Origin: Erythrocercus mccallii
Lineage: Eukaryota > Chordata > Aves > Passeriformes > Dicruridae
Assembly: GCA_013397435.1 (NCBI GenBank)
Contig: VZRG01002386.1
Span: forward strand, 41,157-105,156
Direction of reading: 5' to 3'
Length of the DNA: 64,000 nt
Below are positions 26,901 to 38,030 of the stretch, piece after piece. Below the pieces are notes generated by a model that ran no database searches, was not told the DNA's origin, and saw only the letters and a list, made by a program, of their open reading frames with translations. The translations under genes and the position numbers were made by a program. The first letter of the stretch is position 1; each line of letters opens with the position of its first letter.

Positions 26901-29900
26901 GGAAGTTACTGTAATAGCAACATAGTAGAGACTAATTGAATATTCCTTTTAGCATAAGGCAAAGAGATTATTAAGAACAAAAGAAGTACAAACTACTATA
27001 CTATTAATAGGTCATCTTCTGACATCTAGTCCTCAACAGTGCAAGTTTTTGATGTCGTATTTCTACTCCTACCAATGTCAAGGAGATTAATCTACAATAA
27101 TCTTCCACAAAAACTAACAACTGCTCAGATCAGAGCTATCTAGACCACTTCTTTGTGAAACCAGCATCTACCAAAATACTAGTGTACAAAACAAACAAGG
27201 GAATTGCCAAGCTAACATAGTGCTGTGAGTGAACCCTGAATCTGCCACAGAGTCACCGCCCTTTCACTGAAGCCCACGTTATCAACCCCATGACCCCATG
27301 AGAGCTTTTCCATGCACGGTGGGAAAACAGCATGTTTAATGAATGGCTTCAATCAACTGATTTATGTAAAACTGACACATAGGACCACTTTCAAAAAAGA
27401 CAGAAAATATACCAAGTCAGACTTTTAGTGCATATTTAAATGAAAATTCAAAATTATATACACAGAAATTATTTTACATATTATAAAAACATCTTTTTGG
27501 TATTTTAGCTAATTTCCTTAAGTGACTGCTTATTTCATATACTTCTACAACATATATATACTTGTCACTTCTACAATTTACAAAATCAATTAAACAAAAA
27601 TATGAAGCCCCTAGCTCAGGAAATGAATGTCCTAGGTCCCTGCTTTAAGTTATAGCTAACTCAGAATCCCTCACTATACAAGCTGGACTTACATAGCAGA
27701 ATTTCAGATTTTTCCCCCCCAAAAAGACTACTATAAAGCTTCATGCTATCACAGGTCATATTATGTATATCAGATACGTAATTTTAGGAGGTCATTACAG
27801 TCATACTATGCTTCCAGGTTAATCAAAAATATACTATTTAGAAGTCTTTGCCAACTATTTTCCTCATATTCCAGATCAGGCTTTAAATACTTCACACATT
27901 CCCCAGATTTTATTACATCCAAGGGTTTAGTCTTTTATGCATCAAAATACTTTTTGACAACTGCTTATATCAGATACATATCAGCTTTTTTCCCAATAAT
28001 TCAGGGCTATGGAGACTGATCAGAAATTATGGCTAAACCTAACCTGTGTCTTAAACAGAGCTGATTAGAAGCATGTGTAGAAGCACTACAATACTCCTAG
28101 AAACAGTAAACAAGTGACTCCTAGAAACAGCTAACTTTAGTTAAAAAGTCAACAGTATCATCTAAAAAAAATTCTTTAACTCCCACAACAAAATACAAAG
28201 ACAGCACCCAAAGATATTGAAAAACACTCTTTTTACAAATACTCTCATTTGAGGTATTTATATTTGCTGATATTATAAACCTCTCTCAAAAACAGGATGC
28301 TTCTGCCTTTCCCATTCCCCTCTCTTCTCCCTTCCCCCCCAAATGAAAGATTAGTAAGAGAACTTCAGCAGCACTGCACATTTACCACAGTCATTCTCAG
28401 CCTACAGGCATCAATTTCCCAAGGGGTCAGACAAGCCAGGAGACAGACCTTGTGATTTAAGAAAATCCAACAGCATTGTAAAACACTTTATTTCTAACAA
28501 CATCTGGGAACAATTTAAAGAGCCAGAAGCCTGATGGTATGGGAGAGAAATAAGCATATGACAGTTTCAACCCAGACATCAAAACATTCTCCTCTAATAA
28601 TTACACATTGCTTCAATACCTGAAGTAACTTTGGGGACTGGATGTTTGAAACAACAGAACAGCACACTTCAAACCCCCAAACACAACATTTATAAACTTT
28701 GTTCAGTTTACATGTGATGGATTAGAATTCAAAGGATGCTTCATTTTTAACATGATAAAGTTTTATATGAAGCACTGCATAAATATACCCTCACATAACC
28801 CTCTGTGAAGAAAAAACACTTGATCTGCCTTGTGCTCTGATTACACACACAATTATCAAAACACAAGCCAAACTACCCTAAGAAATTTGTTACACTCTCA
28901 TATGTACAGGATCACAGAAGGTCCATTCAGCACAGGACAAGCCAAGTCTATATATGCAAAAGAAACTCCATGCAGGTTCATAAGTATTTTACAAAGTATA
29001 CAGTTTACCTATAAGCTTGCTATACTTCACCAGAACCTTACATGCATGGAGTACACCTACTTGAATTGTTTTAAAGAATACACCATGTAGCTATATTGGC
29101 ATCCCATCAGTTATCGTCATGAACTCCATGGGTGCCTAATAACTCACTTATAACATCACTTGCTTTTCATTCAATATTAACTGTATACAATATGACTACC
29201 TTTATATACTTACTCTCTTTATATGTTCTTTCTTACCCTACTACAATTATTTTCATGTTCTCCACAACCAAGCATATATTGTTTATATAGCCTAACAACT
29301 ATGTCATTTTAACACACTCAATTTTTCAATAAGAAAGGAGCTAGAAGAAAATTAATTAAATATTTATAAAAACATGAAATTTGTAGAAATTCAGAGAGCG
29401 CAATCAAGGGAATTTGAAAAGTCCAAGACTGACAGGAGACAAAACTCAATTTCCTTGAAAAATCTCCAGGTTTCCAAAACACAATTTTGAAAAGAAACAA
29501 ATTTCTCAAAGCACCAGAAGATCAAGATGGACTATTAAATCAAAAAGCCAAAGAGTAAAGAATTAAATCTCAACTTACACCATGTCACGCAGCCTCATTT
29601 GGAAACTTCCATACTTTTAATTGTAATGAAAGACTGCAGGCAAGAATCTCTTCTAAGTCAATGCTTCAAACATCCAAGAGAAGTACATTAACAAAATAAT
29701 TTATTCCAGCATTTCAGACTTTCGATTCCACTTTTACCAGGAAAGAAAGTACTACTCTCAAACATTACTGGTAGTCAATTAGAATAGGTGAGAAAAACTC
29801 ACTAGTTACCACCTGGATGCATCCTTTGTCTTCTAGACAGACAACCATGGCACCTGGATGTACAGATCAGGTCCTTCAGTAGCAGTTTCTACACTCCAAA

Positions 29901-30826
29901 ATGTGATCCACATGGAAGGTATTTTCTACTAAATTATCTCCTATTTTTCACTAGTAAATTAAAAGTGCTAATGCTGTTTTGTCTGTAACTCAATACTCAT
30001 GTTACACATGCACAGAAAAATGATTTTATGAAAAGTTAAACATGGTTACATGTACTTGCAGCTGTAAAAAATATGCAAACCCTTAAATCTAACATCACAG
30101 TCCCATTAACAGCTTGTGAAACCTCATTTGAATCAACTACCACCAAAAGCAAGAATCCTACCTTCTTCTTCCCTGACCTCAGCAGCTTGTTCCTGCTCTG
30201 TCCTCCTAATTCTGTATTGTTACAAGCACTCATGCAACCACACACTTTGGTACAAATCTGAATAAAAAGATGCAGTTCACTGTTGTGTCAGCTTAGTTTT
30301 ATCCTGATTAAGTTCCCAAGAAAGGTTTGTGAACTGGCTACCTAAACATCTGTTGCACAAGTATTACAGCAAGAGAAAAATGGAATGCAGCTTGATTTGC
30401 TTGTGAAAACATGGTCTGAAGTTCTAGGAAATGGGAAGGGTACTTCCATACTGGTATTAGTACAAGTTTCAGAGATGGTGCAGGTGATTGCATTTCTCTT
30501 TGTACAACTCCTCAATTAAGATAAAAACCTAAGTGTTCTGCTACAAATGAAAACTGTGATTTCACAATAGTGAAAGATATCAAAACTTATCAAACAGGTA
30601 TACTAAATCTTCTTTACATTGCTCCTTACTTACTACAGAGAACAAACTAAGTTTCAACATGCTTCCTTTCTTTCCATGTTCAGCTTTCCTTACTTTTTCA
30701 TATATTGTACAGTGGCAGAATGAGCATTACAAAAAATCTCCAAAAGTACAAAGAAAAAAAGAACTGGAGTCAGCTGTTCTGAGAATAAATATGAAAGCCA
30801 CTTCAAACAGGGTCAGTTTACTGAAG

Positions 30827-30863
30827 TTACTGTTATCAGGTATCTTTACTGTTAGCAGGTATC
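30827..30863. repeat. 19-bp tandem duplication
   Basis: The unit TTACTGTTATCAGGTATCT is followed directly by a copy with one T-to-G change, in PTBP2 intron 2. Confidence 0.9.
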
Positions 30864-33800
30864 ATTCATTGTAAGAAGTTATTTTTTGTCACTATGGAGA
30901 TGTTCCCCATACCACTGGAAAGACAAATCCAAAACTTTTGAATATGGTTAGACTTCAACCTTACTTCACTGCTATAATGCTCCAATCTTTTTTGCTGCTT
31001 ACTGCTGCTACCACAACTAACTATTATTGAATACAAAGGTGTCTAAAAACATCATCACAGCTAATGAAAGATTAAAACACCTCTAATTCACAAACAACCC
31101 ATTTTTCTCATATCACTGTGTCTTCGTCTAATCTACTAGCAATTATATTAGACATGCAAGGTTAGCACAGAACTCTAATTCTAACACTTTAAATACAACA
31201 GACCATCACATGTCATTTGTCTGTATGAATAAACCAATTTTTTATCCTACCACTCCTTTTTATGTAGCCAAAATTACAACAGTGAAGGCAAAAAATGTGA
31301 GAGAGTAAAAAACTGAAAGGAACAGGCTTGTGAAATAAGTTTAGACTAAATTTTACAAGTGGAAAAATTTATCTTCTGACAACTTGCTAAAATATGACTT
31401 TCAATCTTATTTTCATTATACAGTGTACAGTTGAAGCAAAAAGTAAAAGCACATCTACAGTATCTACTTGTTCCCACCATGAAAAACTTCTCAACTATTA
31501 CTAGCAAAAAAGGTTCAGAGTTGGTCAAAAAACCAAAGGGGACAACGCTTCAAGGGTACTTACAGACTCTCTCCCCTTTCTCCATCAGTTCCTGTCTCTT
31601 GTCAGTTTTGAGCTCTGTCCTTCCCCCACACTACTATATTCCTCCTTGTTAACTTTTCAGTGACCAGGAAGAAGGGGAGCTAGGTGACACTTTCCTGTTT
31701 GGAAAACTTAGAAAGTACTAGGACAGTGTTTCTTCTTCTACCCATCCCAAACTTAACCAACTAAACACACATCAATCCCCTCTTCTCTTAAGTGCACTTA
31801 AGGTCCAAGCCCTGACTCTGGGGGGAAGAAAACCATCCCCACATCTTTAAATATTACAAAACTGTGTTTACAGGAATGAGTTTTTCCTCCTAGCTATAAA
31901 TGGGGCTGTCCATGCTTGGCAGCTGAAGCTTGGTTTTTGGCCAGGATCCAAAACATTGTCAAGAAGGTCAAAAATTTCCCAAATGCTGTTTACCAAATAA
32001 TGCATCCAGGACAAAATGACTGGTTCTTTTCTCAGGTCAGATAGCACACCTCAGCCAATGGGAAACATGCAATGCACATACACAAAATGAGTCATTCAAC
32101 TGTTCAAGCCTCATTTACTGCACAGCTACCCATCCCATCCTGGAGAAAGATCATCCATTAGACTGAAGTGGCACACACTGAAATACAGTAGGAGAAGTCA
32201 CCCTCAACATGTACCCAAAGTTCACCTAAGTTACTCCCTACACCTGTGTGACATATATTCCTTACACCATGTTTTAGATCCCTCCAATGATTCTTTTAAT
32301 TACTCCAGAGGAAAGATCATATACATCATATACTTCATATATCCAATGGCTGAAAAAGACTCTATCACACCAAGTGCCAAATCAGTTGTCAGGATTAAAG
32401 CGTTGTAATATAAAGAGAACACAAGAGCAATTTGAAGTACAGTTATTAGATGCTGATGCTCAAAACTATATAACCACAGAGTAACTAAGGACCTGATGTA
32501 ACAAGAACAGAGCAACTCCAATGTACTTTTTAAAAAAGAAAATGCAAACATTTTATATAATATGATATTTTTTTAAACTATGCACAAAGAAATCTATAAA
32601 ATGTATAGAATTTCTCCAAGGAACTGATTTTTTAAAAAAATTGATGAACTATGTAAATATTACCATTACTGGAATCCTTAACTCTTCTTTATTCAAGTAT
32701 ATCTTGCACAAACTGCTTATACACAATGTAAGTTCACAAATCAGCATCAGACAGAGAGCTAAAGCTTGTTCCTTTTTGCATTATTTTGCAAAATGTAATG
32801 TAAGGGGTGAACTGTGTGCAGTGACATTTCCCTGCCTCCGTGAATTCTAGGTAAGCAAAACAAGACATTACAGACCAAATCAAGTATGAGTTATTTCATC
32901 CGTACAAGATGACTGGGTTGTGACATGTTCTAATGCTTTCAGAAATTAAAGCAGGCTGCTCCTCAGATTTGAGCTGGGAAGCATGTTCCCACTGCATATT
33001 TTGAATTGTACAAATCCTCACATTTACTCCTTGTAAACCAAGTTTTCAAGTTGTATTCATCATTTTTTCCATATCCATTCTAATTTTTCTGTTTTGTATT
33101 GGTTTCTGGTGACTCAACATGTAAATCAAATCAAGACTGAACATCAGATGAACAAAAATGTTTTAAATCTAATTAAGTATACAACACAAATAAATGGTAA
33201 TAGTTTTTCAAATTTGTCCCTAATTTGTAGATAACTCTGATTATAAGACATTATAAGGAAGCACTCGTTTTACTTTATACTTGCCTTAACCACATGCAGT
33301 CCCCAAAGCTAAAAGGCCCTCCTTTAATTGAAAGACAATACTCAGACTACAGTAATTAACTTCTCTTACTCTTTTATGAATGGGTTTAAAAATATAACAT
33401 GTTCGCTTTTCTGTTTAAGAGAACAACCAGCCAGACAACAGTTAATATAACTTTTAAATTTGTATTGACATGACTGATGATGGCAAAATAAAGCAAATTT
33501 TCCAAACAGAAGAGTCATATGTCACCATCCATTCCTCCAAGTATAATTGAATATATCACAAACACGTTTTGCAGGTGATCAGCATATACACTGTAAGTGA
33601 AAAATCTCAGAAAGCATCAAGTAAAAAAATATCATGGATAAAGGGACTTCTCACAGGTAAATCCCTGCCCACGTTCTATTACTATCCAGTCACAATAAAA
33701 GCAGTGTTGGAAGACCATTAAAACTGCTAATGCAACTCCTTGGATTCAAAACTTACTCCTTACATATGCCCACAGCACCATATGAAAAAGAAAACTTCGA

Positions 33801-35802
33801 AGGGAAGGCCAAATCACTGATCCCAGTTGTTTATATACACTTGACAGGCAAAGTATTCCTCAGCTTTAAAACACCAGTCCATCAAGAGCAATGGACAGTC
33901 ACTGTAAGGACAAATGTTTCATATGTCCTTCCACAAAACACAAGTGAAGCCAGCATTACATCACTATGCACACCTCAATTAGACAAATCTCATTTTCAAT
34001 TCTTACCAGTATCTTGAGATAATTAAAAAAGCTGCAGAATACAATCCAGTTTATTCGTCCCATATTGATCAGTTTTCTTCAGGATATCATCATCTTTATT
34101 TATTTGCACTACTTCCATGTACAGACTGCTTTCTTTTAAAAACCCGATAGCAAGCCTATTTTTACAAGCAAAGAGCAGAACTTTTTGATACTTCTGAGCC
34201 TCTCCTTTTATTTTTTAATCACTGCCTCCAATACACCTGCCTTCTTTCTTATATTCATAATATAATTTCTACAATCAACAGAAAGCAGTTACATTACCTG
34301 AAGCATCTTCATTTCATTGTCTGGCTAGTATATTAAAATTTGGTTCCAAAACTGTGCTACCCACTTAGGACATAACTCATAACACTCAAATTCTCACAGA
34401 CTGAAGTTGTTCCCAATAAAGAGTGAAAGGGATCCTGAATCCATTTACTTCTCCTGAAGTGAGAAATGTCAGAATTTAAGATCCAAGTCTACCTGAAACT
34501 ACTTCTTCACTAGAAAGAAGACAAATTACTAAGGGTAATTTATAATTTTTTATTTTTGTCCTGAAGCTGTGCACACAGAGCACAGTTTGCTGCTGAAAGA
34601 CTTGGAACGTCCTCAGGTATCCCTCCAAACTACTAAATACATTGCTGTTTTAATGAGCTAACACTTTGTCTTCCCAGGCAACAGAGAAATAATCATGTCA
34701 GTTCATATTTCTATTGTAATTAGCTCCCACAGAAATACCTTAATAACTACACTTTACTCACGATTCAGAGAATGATTTTAAGCTTGTCTCCAATACTGCA
34801 TGAACACATGGAGCTGGATGGGTCCAGAATCTATGTAACTGACTTCTCACAGCTCTTCCTAGAAGCAAGCTTAGCCAGAAATATTATACAGGTACACCTG
34901 ACAGAACAGCTGCTGTATCTGCAGGCTCTATTATATAAGAACTAGTCCAAATCCAGCAGGACCAATACTGAATCTGAGCAAATAGGCCTTACTAGACAAA
35001 GCCAGGCTTAGCAAGCAGTTAACAGTGATCAGCTTCAGGTGAAAAGGCAGGTATGCAGCACAAGCTACAAAGTCTCTGAACAAACGTGAAGAGTTAACTG
35101 TACGTACTAGAAAACTTCTGTTTCTACCACTGAAATAGAATTGCTCTCATGCATTCATTAAAGTTCTCTTGTCCCATATCCCTTTGCATTGCCATTATTT
35201 CTCACTCTGCTGCTATGGAGTACTGATCTAATTCCTGTGACAGCACTGAATAAAAAATGCAAAATAAATAGTATATTAACAGCTATTGGGAAGCCCTTTC
35301 CTTGTTATAAAAATATGATAAATTTGTAACTGAATTTGAGAAATAAAAAGTACAGCAAAGCAAACACCCTGTGTCTATATAACTAATTCTAACTCCCATG
35401 TTTTTGTCTTATTATAGATAGTCACTTATTTTTTAACTTCAGTGGAAACTGTTTTGAAAAATGGAGGGGAAGGGACAGAAGAAAGAATGACTTCTATAGG
35501 CCCCATGCAACAATGCAGGAGTGTTGTTTCAAAAAAAGTATGATAGATCAAGTTTTAAAATAAGAAGCTGACACCACTACATTAATCCAGAACCACTGTT
35601 TACAGTTCAGTGCCTAAAAAAGTCTTTTGTCTAGAGGCTCCAATCTACCTCTAGGGATTTTTGTTTAATAAAGCATATATGGCTGACTAGATATCAGCTC
35701 ACAATGACCAGTTGAAATCTTCCAACATGCAAGCACTGATGCTCAAAGTAGTTTATTTTGTATCAGCACTCTACCCCCTTATTTGTTAAGTGTACATCCT
35801 AC

Positions 35803-35833
35803 CTTCACACCAACTGCAACATCAGTGACAATG
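35803..35833 (-). CDS. PTBP2: PTBP2 coding exon 2 (31 nt)
   Basis: This very short exon encodes the rest of Gly3 through Lys13 (GIVTDVAVGVK). On the minus strand the acceptor is TTTTTTTTACAG and the donor is GTAGGA. Eight bases from exon 1 plus these 31 make exactly 13 codons, so the phase into exon 3 is 0. Relative to the mammalian protein as I know it, Glu7 is replaced by Asp. At 31 nt the exon is not a multiple of three, so skipping it would shift the frame (see findings). It is too short for ORF-based detection and was found by looking for the expected peptide with flanking splice sites. Confidence 0.93.
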
Positions 35834-37378
35834 CTGTAAAAAAAACAAACAAGAACATAAGTCAACCAATTTATCCTCACAACTTTTCAACATATTGCAA
35901 TGACAAAATAATGAGGAAACAAACAGGCAACAACTTCCCTGAGCAAGAAACTATGTTCAAAGAACATATAGGTCTGAAACAAAAAAGAAACTTAAAAAAG
36001 CCACTGAGCTCCCATAGCTTATAGGCCTTTCCAAAGAGTACAAAGTTTCAAGAAAATGTTACTCCAATGCACCACTGCTCGGAAATTTACTTAGGAAACT
36101 TGGGGATCTGGACTACATGAGATTACAGGGTGGAAGTAGAGTAATTTAAAAGTAAGTACAAAACTTCTCACACACCTCTACTAACAGCTAGTTCAGTAAC
36201 ACAGCTGAACCTTTGTCTGACCTACTCTTGAACGGCAGAAAGCAATATTTTTTTTTAAATTAGCTTGGAAAAAAACCCCAACACATTGGTAGCTAAACCT
36301 ATATGAAATTTAATGAGGCACACCTATGAAAAAAGCTGCAACAGGTATGTTAAGGTACATCTTTTCCTTAGAAGTTGTGACATCATCAGTCACAGTGTAT
36401 ACCACGATTCTAAAAGAAAACTTAGTCCACAAGCACACACACAAAAGAACATGGGAGAGCATTCCACAGTGTAGTACTCATTAGTGACAGTAGTTCTCAG
36501 ACAGGATTTGTAACTCCTACCATTATAATCACAACCATAAAAAGCCTTTGGAACCCTCACAGTTGAAAGATTATATGCTTAAAGCATACCAAAGAGACGG
36601 CTTCTCTGTCTGAAACAGAGTAAACAACCTAATAGATTTGGAAGCTGAAAACTGTTCTATTTACACTGACAAAGGCTGCAGCCAGCAGCCCCATTTTCCA
36701 GGTCCAACAAAACGCAGGCCTGGCATGTAGTGCCTGCCCATCCCAGCCCTTACTGTCCCATATGGCCGACTCCCTCCAACCTTCCCTTCTTTGGTTTTTA
36801 CAGTCAGTCCACTGCATATACAAAGGCATCTTTCCACCTGGGGAGGGGGAGAAGCCGAAGGGCTTATTAGGCAGCTTCTGAAAACAAAAGAGCTCGACAT
36901 CTGGCTCCTGCTGGCATCGCTCCTCCCCTCCAGCCAGCTCCAAAACAAACCCCAGCCCTGCAGCGCGCCCCTCCTCACCCCCTGGCCAGGGGAGAGATGC
37001 CAAAGGCGGGGGAGATGGAGGGAACGAGAGGCTCTGGGGGGCAAGGATGGGGGTAGATCGCGCTCCTTCTTTACATCGAGACACGGCGTCTCGTGCACTA
37101 CACTTAAGGAGGGGGCGGCCCAAGGCCCTCGGCGATTTGAACGGGAGACCCTACAAAGGGGCCCGCGTTACGGAGAGACTGAGCCCCTCCTGCCCCGCTC
37201 CCAGCCTGTGTGACCTCAGGCTTCAGCTGTCCCGCGGCGGGAAGCACATCGCTCCCCACACCCTCGGAGACACCCGCCGACAGCCAGCGAGCGCCCGGCA
37301 ACGGGACGGGTCCCACCACCGACCGGCAGTACAAAGCGCGGCAGTGTACTCGCTCCTAGCGCCCCGGTGCCCACTCAC
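35834..37378 (-). other. PTBP2: PTBP2 intron 1 (1.5 kb)
   Basis: First intron, from GTGAGT after the start-codon exon to TTTTTTTTACAG before exon 2. Its 5' third (about 36.9-37.38 kb) is part of the CpG island. Long overlapping open frames there on both strands reflect GC-rich composition and show no known protein. Confidence 0.85.
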
Positions 37379-37386
37379 CCGTCCAT
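37379..37386 (-). CDS. PTBP2: PTBP2 coding exon 1 (start codon)
   Basis: This is the first coding segment of nPTB, an RNA-binding repressor and regulator of neuronal alternative splicing that acts in the nucleus. On the minus strand the sequence reads ATGGACGG followed by a GTGAGT donor, giving Met-Asp and two bases of a Gly codon. Joined to exon 2 it yields MDGIVTDVAVGVK, nearly identical to the start of mammalian PTBP2 (MDGIVTEVAVGVK). The start context is strong (G at -3, G at +4). The exon lies inside the CpG island, and its 5'UTR runs toward higher coordinates with no firm boundary visible. The eight coding bases are fixed by the match in exon 2 and by phase. Confidence 0.93.
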
Positions 37387-37445
37387 CGCCGAGCAGGACA
37401 GAGCGCGGGCAGCGGGACAAGAGCCGCGCACGGGGAGGCTGAGAG

Positions 37446-37456
37446 AAAATGGCGGC
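37446..37456. promoter_or_regulatory. YY1-type site near the likely PTBP2 transcription start
   Basis: AAAATGGCGGC on the plus strand (GCCGCCATTTT on the gene strand) matches the YY1 core ATGGCGGC. It is 60 bp upstream of the start codon, where many CpG-island genes have a YY1 site at or just after the transcription start. Confidence 0.6.
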
Positions 37457-37542
37457 CTGGCCTGCACGGAAACCGCCGAGCGTTGCCGAGTGCCGGGCTC
37501 CGCTCCGCGTCCCCCTCCGCTACCGCGCATGCCCCGGCAGAA

Positions 37543-37554
37543 TGCGCATGCGCC
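37543..37554. promoter_or_regulatory. NRF1-type palindromic site
   Basis: TGCGCATGCGCC matches the established NRF1 consensus (YGCGCAYGCGCR) except possibly at the last base. It lies about 157 bp upstream of the PTBP2 start codon, and a related half-like string CGCGCATGCC sits at about 37525-37534. Binding is inferred from motif and CpG-island position only. Confidence 0.7.
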
Positions 37555-37636
37555 GTGCGCGCCAGTGAAGCTTTTGCCCTCAGCTGCCTGGCCCAAGCCG
37601 GCCCTTGAGGCGGCGCGAGCCTGCCTTGTCTGGGGC

Positions 37637-37668
37637 GGCGGGCGGGAGCGGCGGCGGGCGGGAGCGGC
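37637..37668. repeat. 16-bp perfect tandem duplication of a GC-box module
   Basis: The 16-base unit GGCGGGCGGGAGCGGC occurs twice head-to-tail and is followed by further GGC triplets. Each copy contains two GGGCGGG-like cores (Sp1/KLF type). The run also has enough G-triplets on the plus strand to be a G-quadruplex candidate. It lies about 250-280 bp upstream of the PTBP2 start codon. Confidence 0.85.
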
Positions 37669-38030
37669 GGCGGCGCGTTCCCCACCCGGGCCCGCCCCTC
37701 CTGCCAGTCCTGGCCCAGCGCCGCTTCGGGAGCGCGCGGGGGACAGCCGCAGGACAGCGCGGAGGCGGCTTGCCGTGGCGGGAGCTCCTCAGCCCATGGG
37801 CATTCCCTGCCGCCCCGCCCGGGCCGCCGGACCCCACTTGCTGAAGGGAGAGGAGTTTCCGCACTTGGTCCCAGCGCTCCCCAGCGCCGGGAACCCGGGC
37901 CCTCCTCCTCAGGGAAAACGTTCAGGGAGACCCCGGCAGTCGTGCGCACCCCGCTGCCGCCGGGGTCCAGCCCCGACAGGGAGCCTCGTCCCCCTGGCTC
38001 GCTGCCCTCGGCCACGAAGTCACTTCCCAG

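Larger units (their letters stand above)
23657..35802 (-). other. PTBP2: PTBP2 intron 2 (12.1 kb)
   Basis: The largest intron in the window, between the 31-nt exon 2 and exon 3. The sequence is AT-rich with one undetermined base at 23939. It has small local duplications (a 14-bp string repeated at about 28093 and 28117; a 19-bp period at 30827-30863). I saw no additional exon, RNA gene or clear transposon. Confidence 0.8.
37050..38030. promoter_or_regulatory. PTBP2: CpG-island promoter of PTBP2
   Basis: An abrupt rise in G+C and CpG frequency marks about 37.05-38.03 kb in otherwise AT-rich DNA. PTBP2 exon 1 sits at 37379-37386, and the probable transcription start is a little to its right, on the minus strand. 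There is no TATA box. Instead there are an NRF1-type site, a YY1-type site and several GC boxes (for example CCCGCCCC at 37691-37698), the usual make-up of a broad, TATA-less promoter. The island reaches about 640 bp beyond exon 1 on the upstream side, so divergent transcription is possible but not shown. Confidence 0.88.

Noticed and set aside
36629..37442. Open frames of 164, 145, 140 and 131 codons in PTBP2 intron 1
   Set aside because: They overlap one another on both strands, lie in GC-rich intronic DNA and show no recognisable protein.
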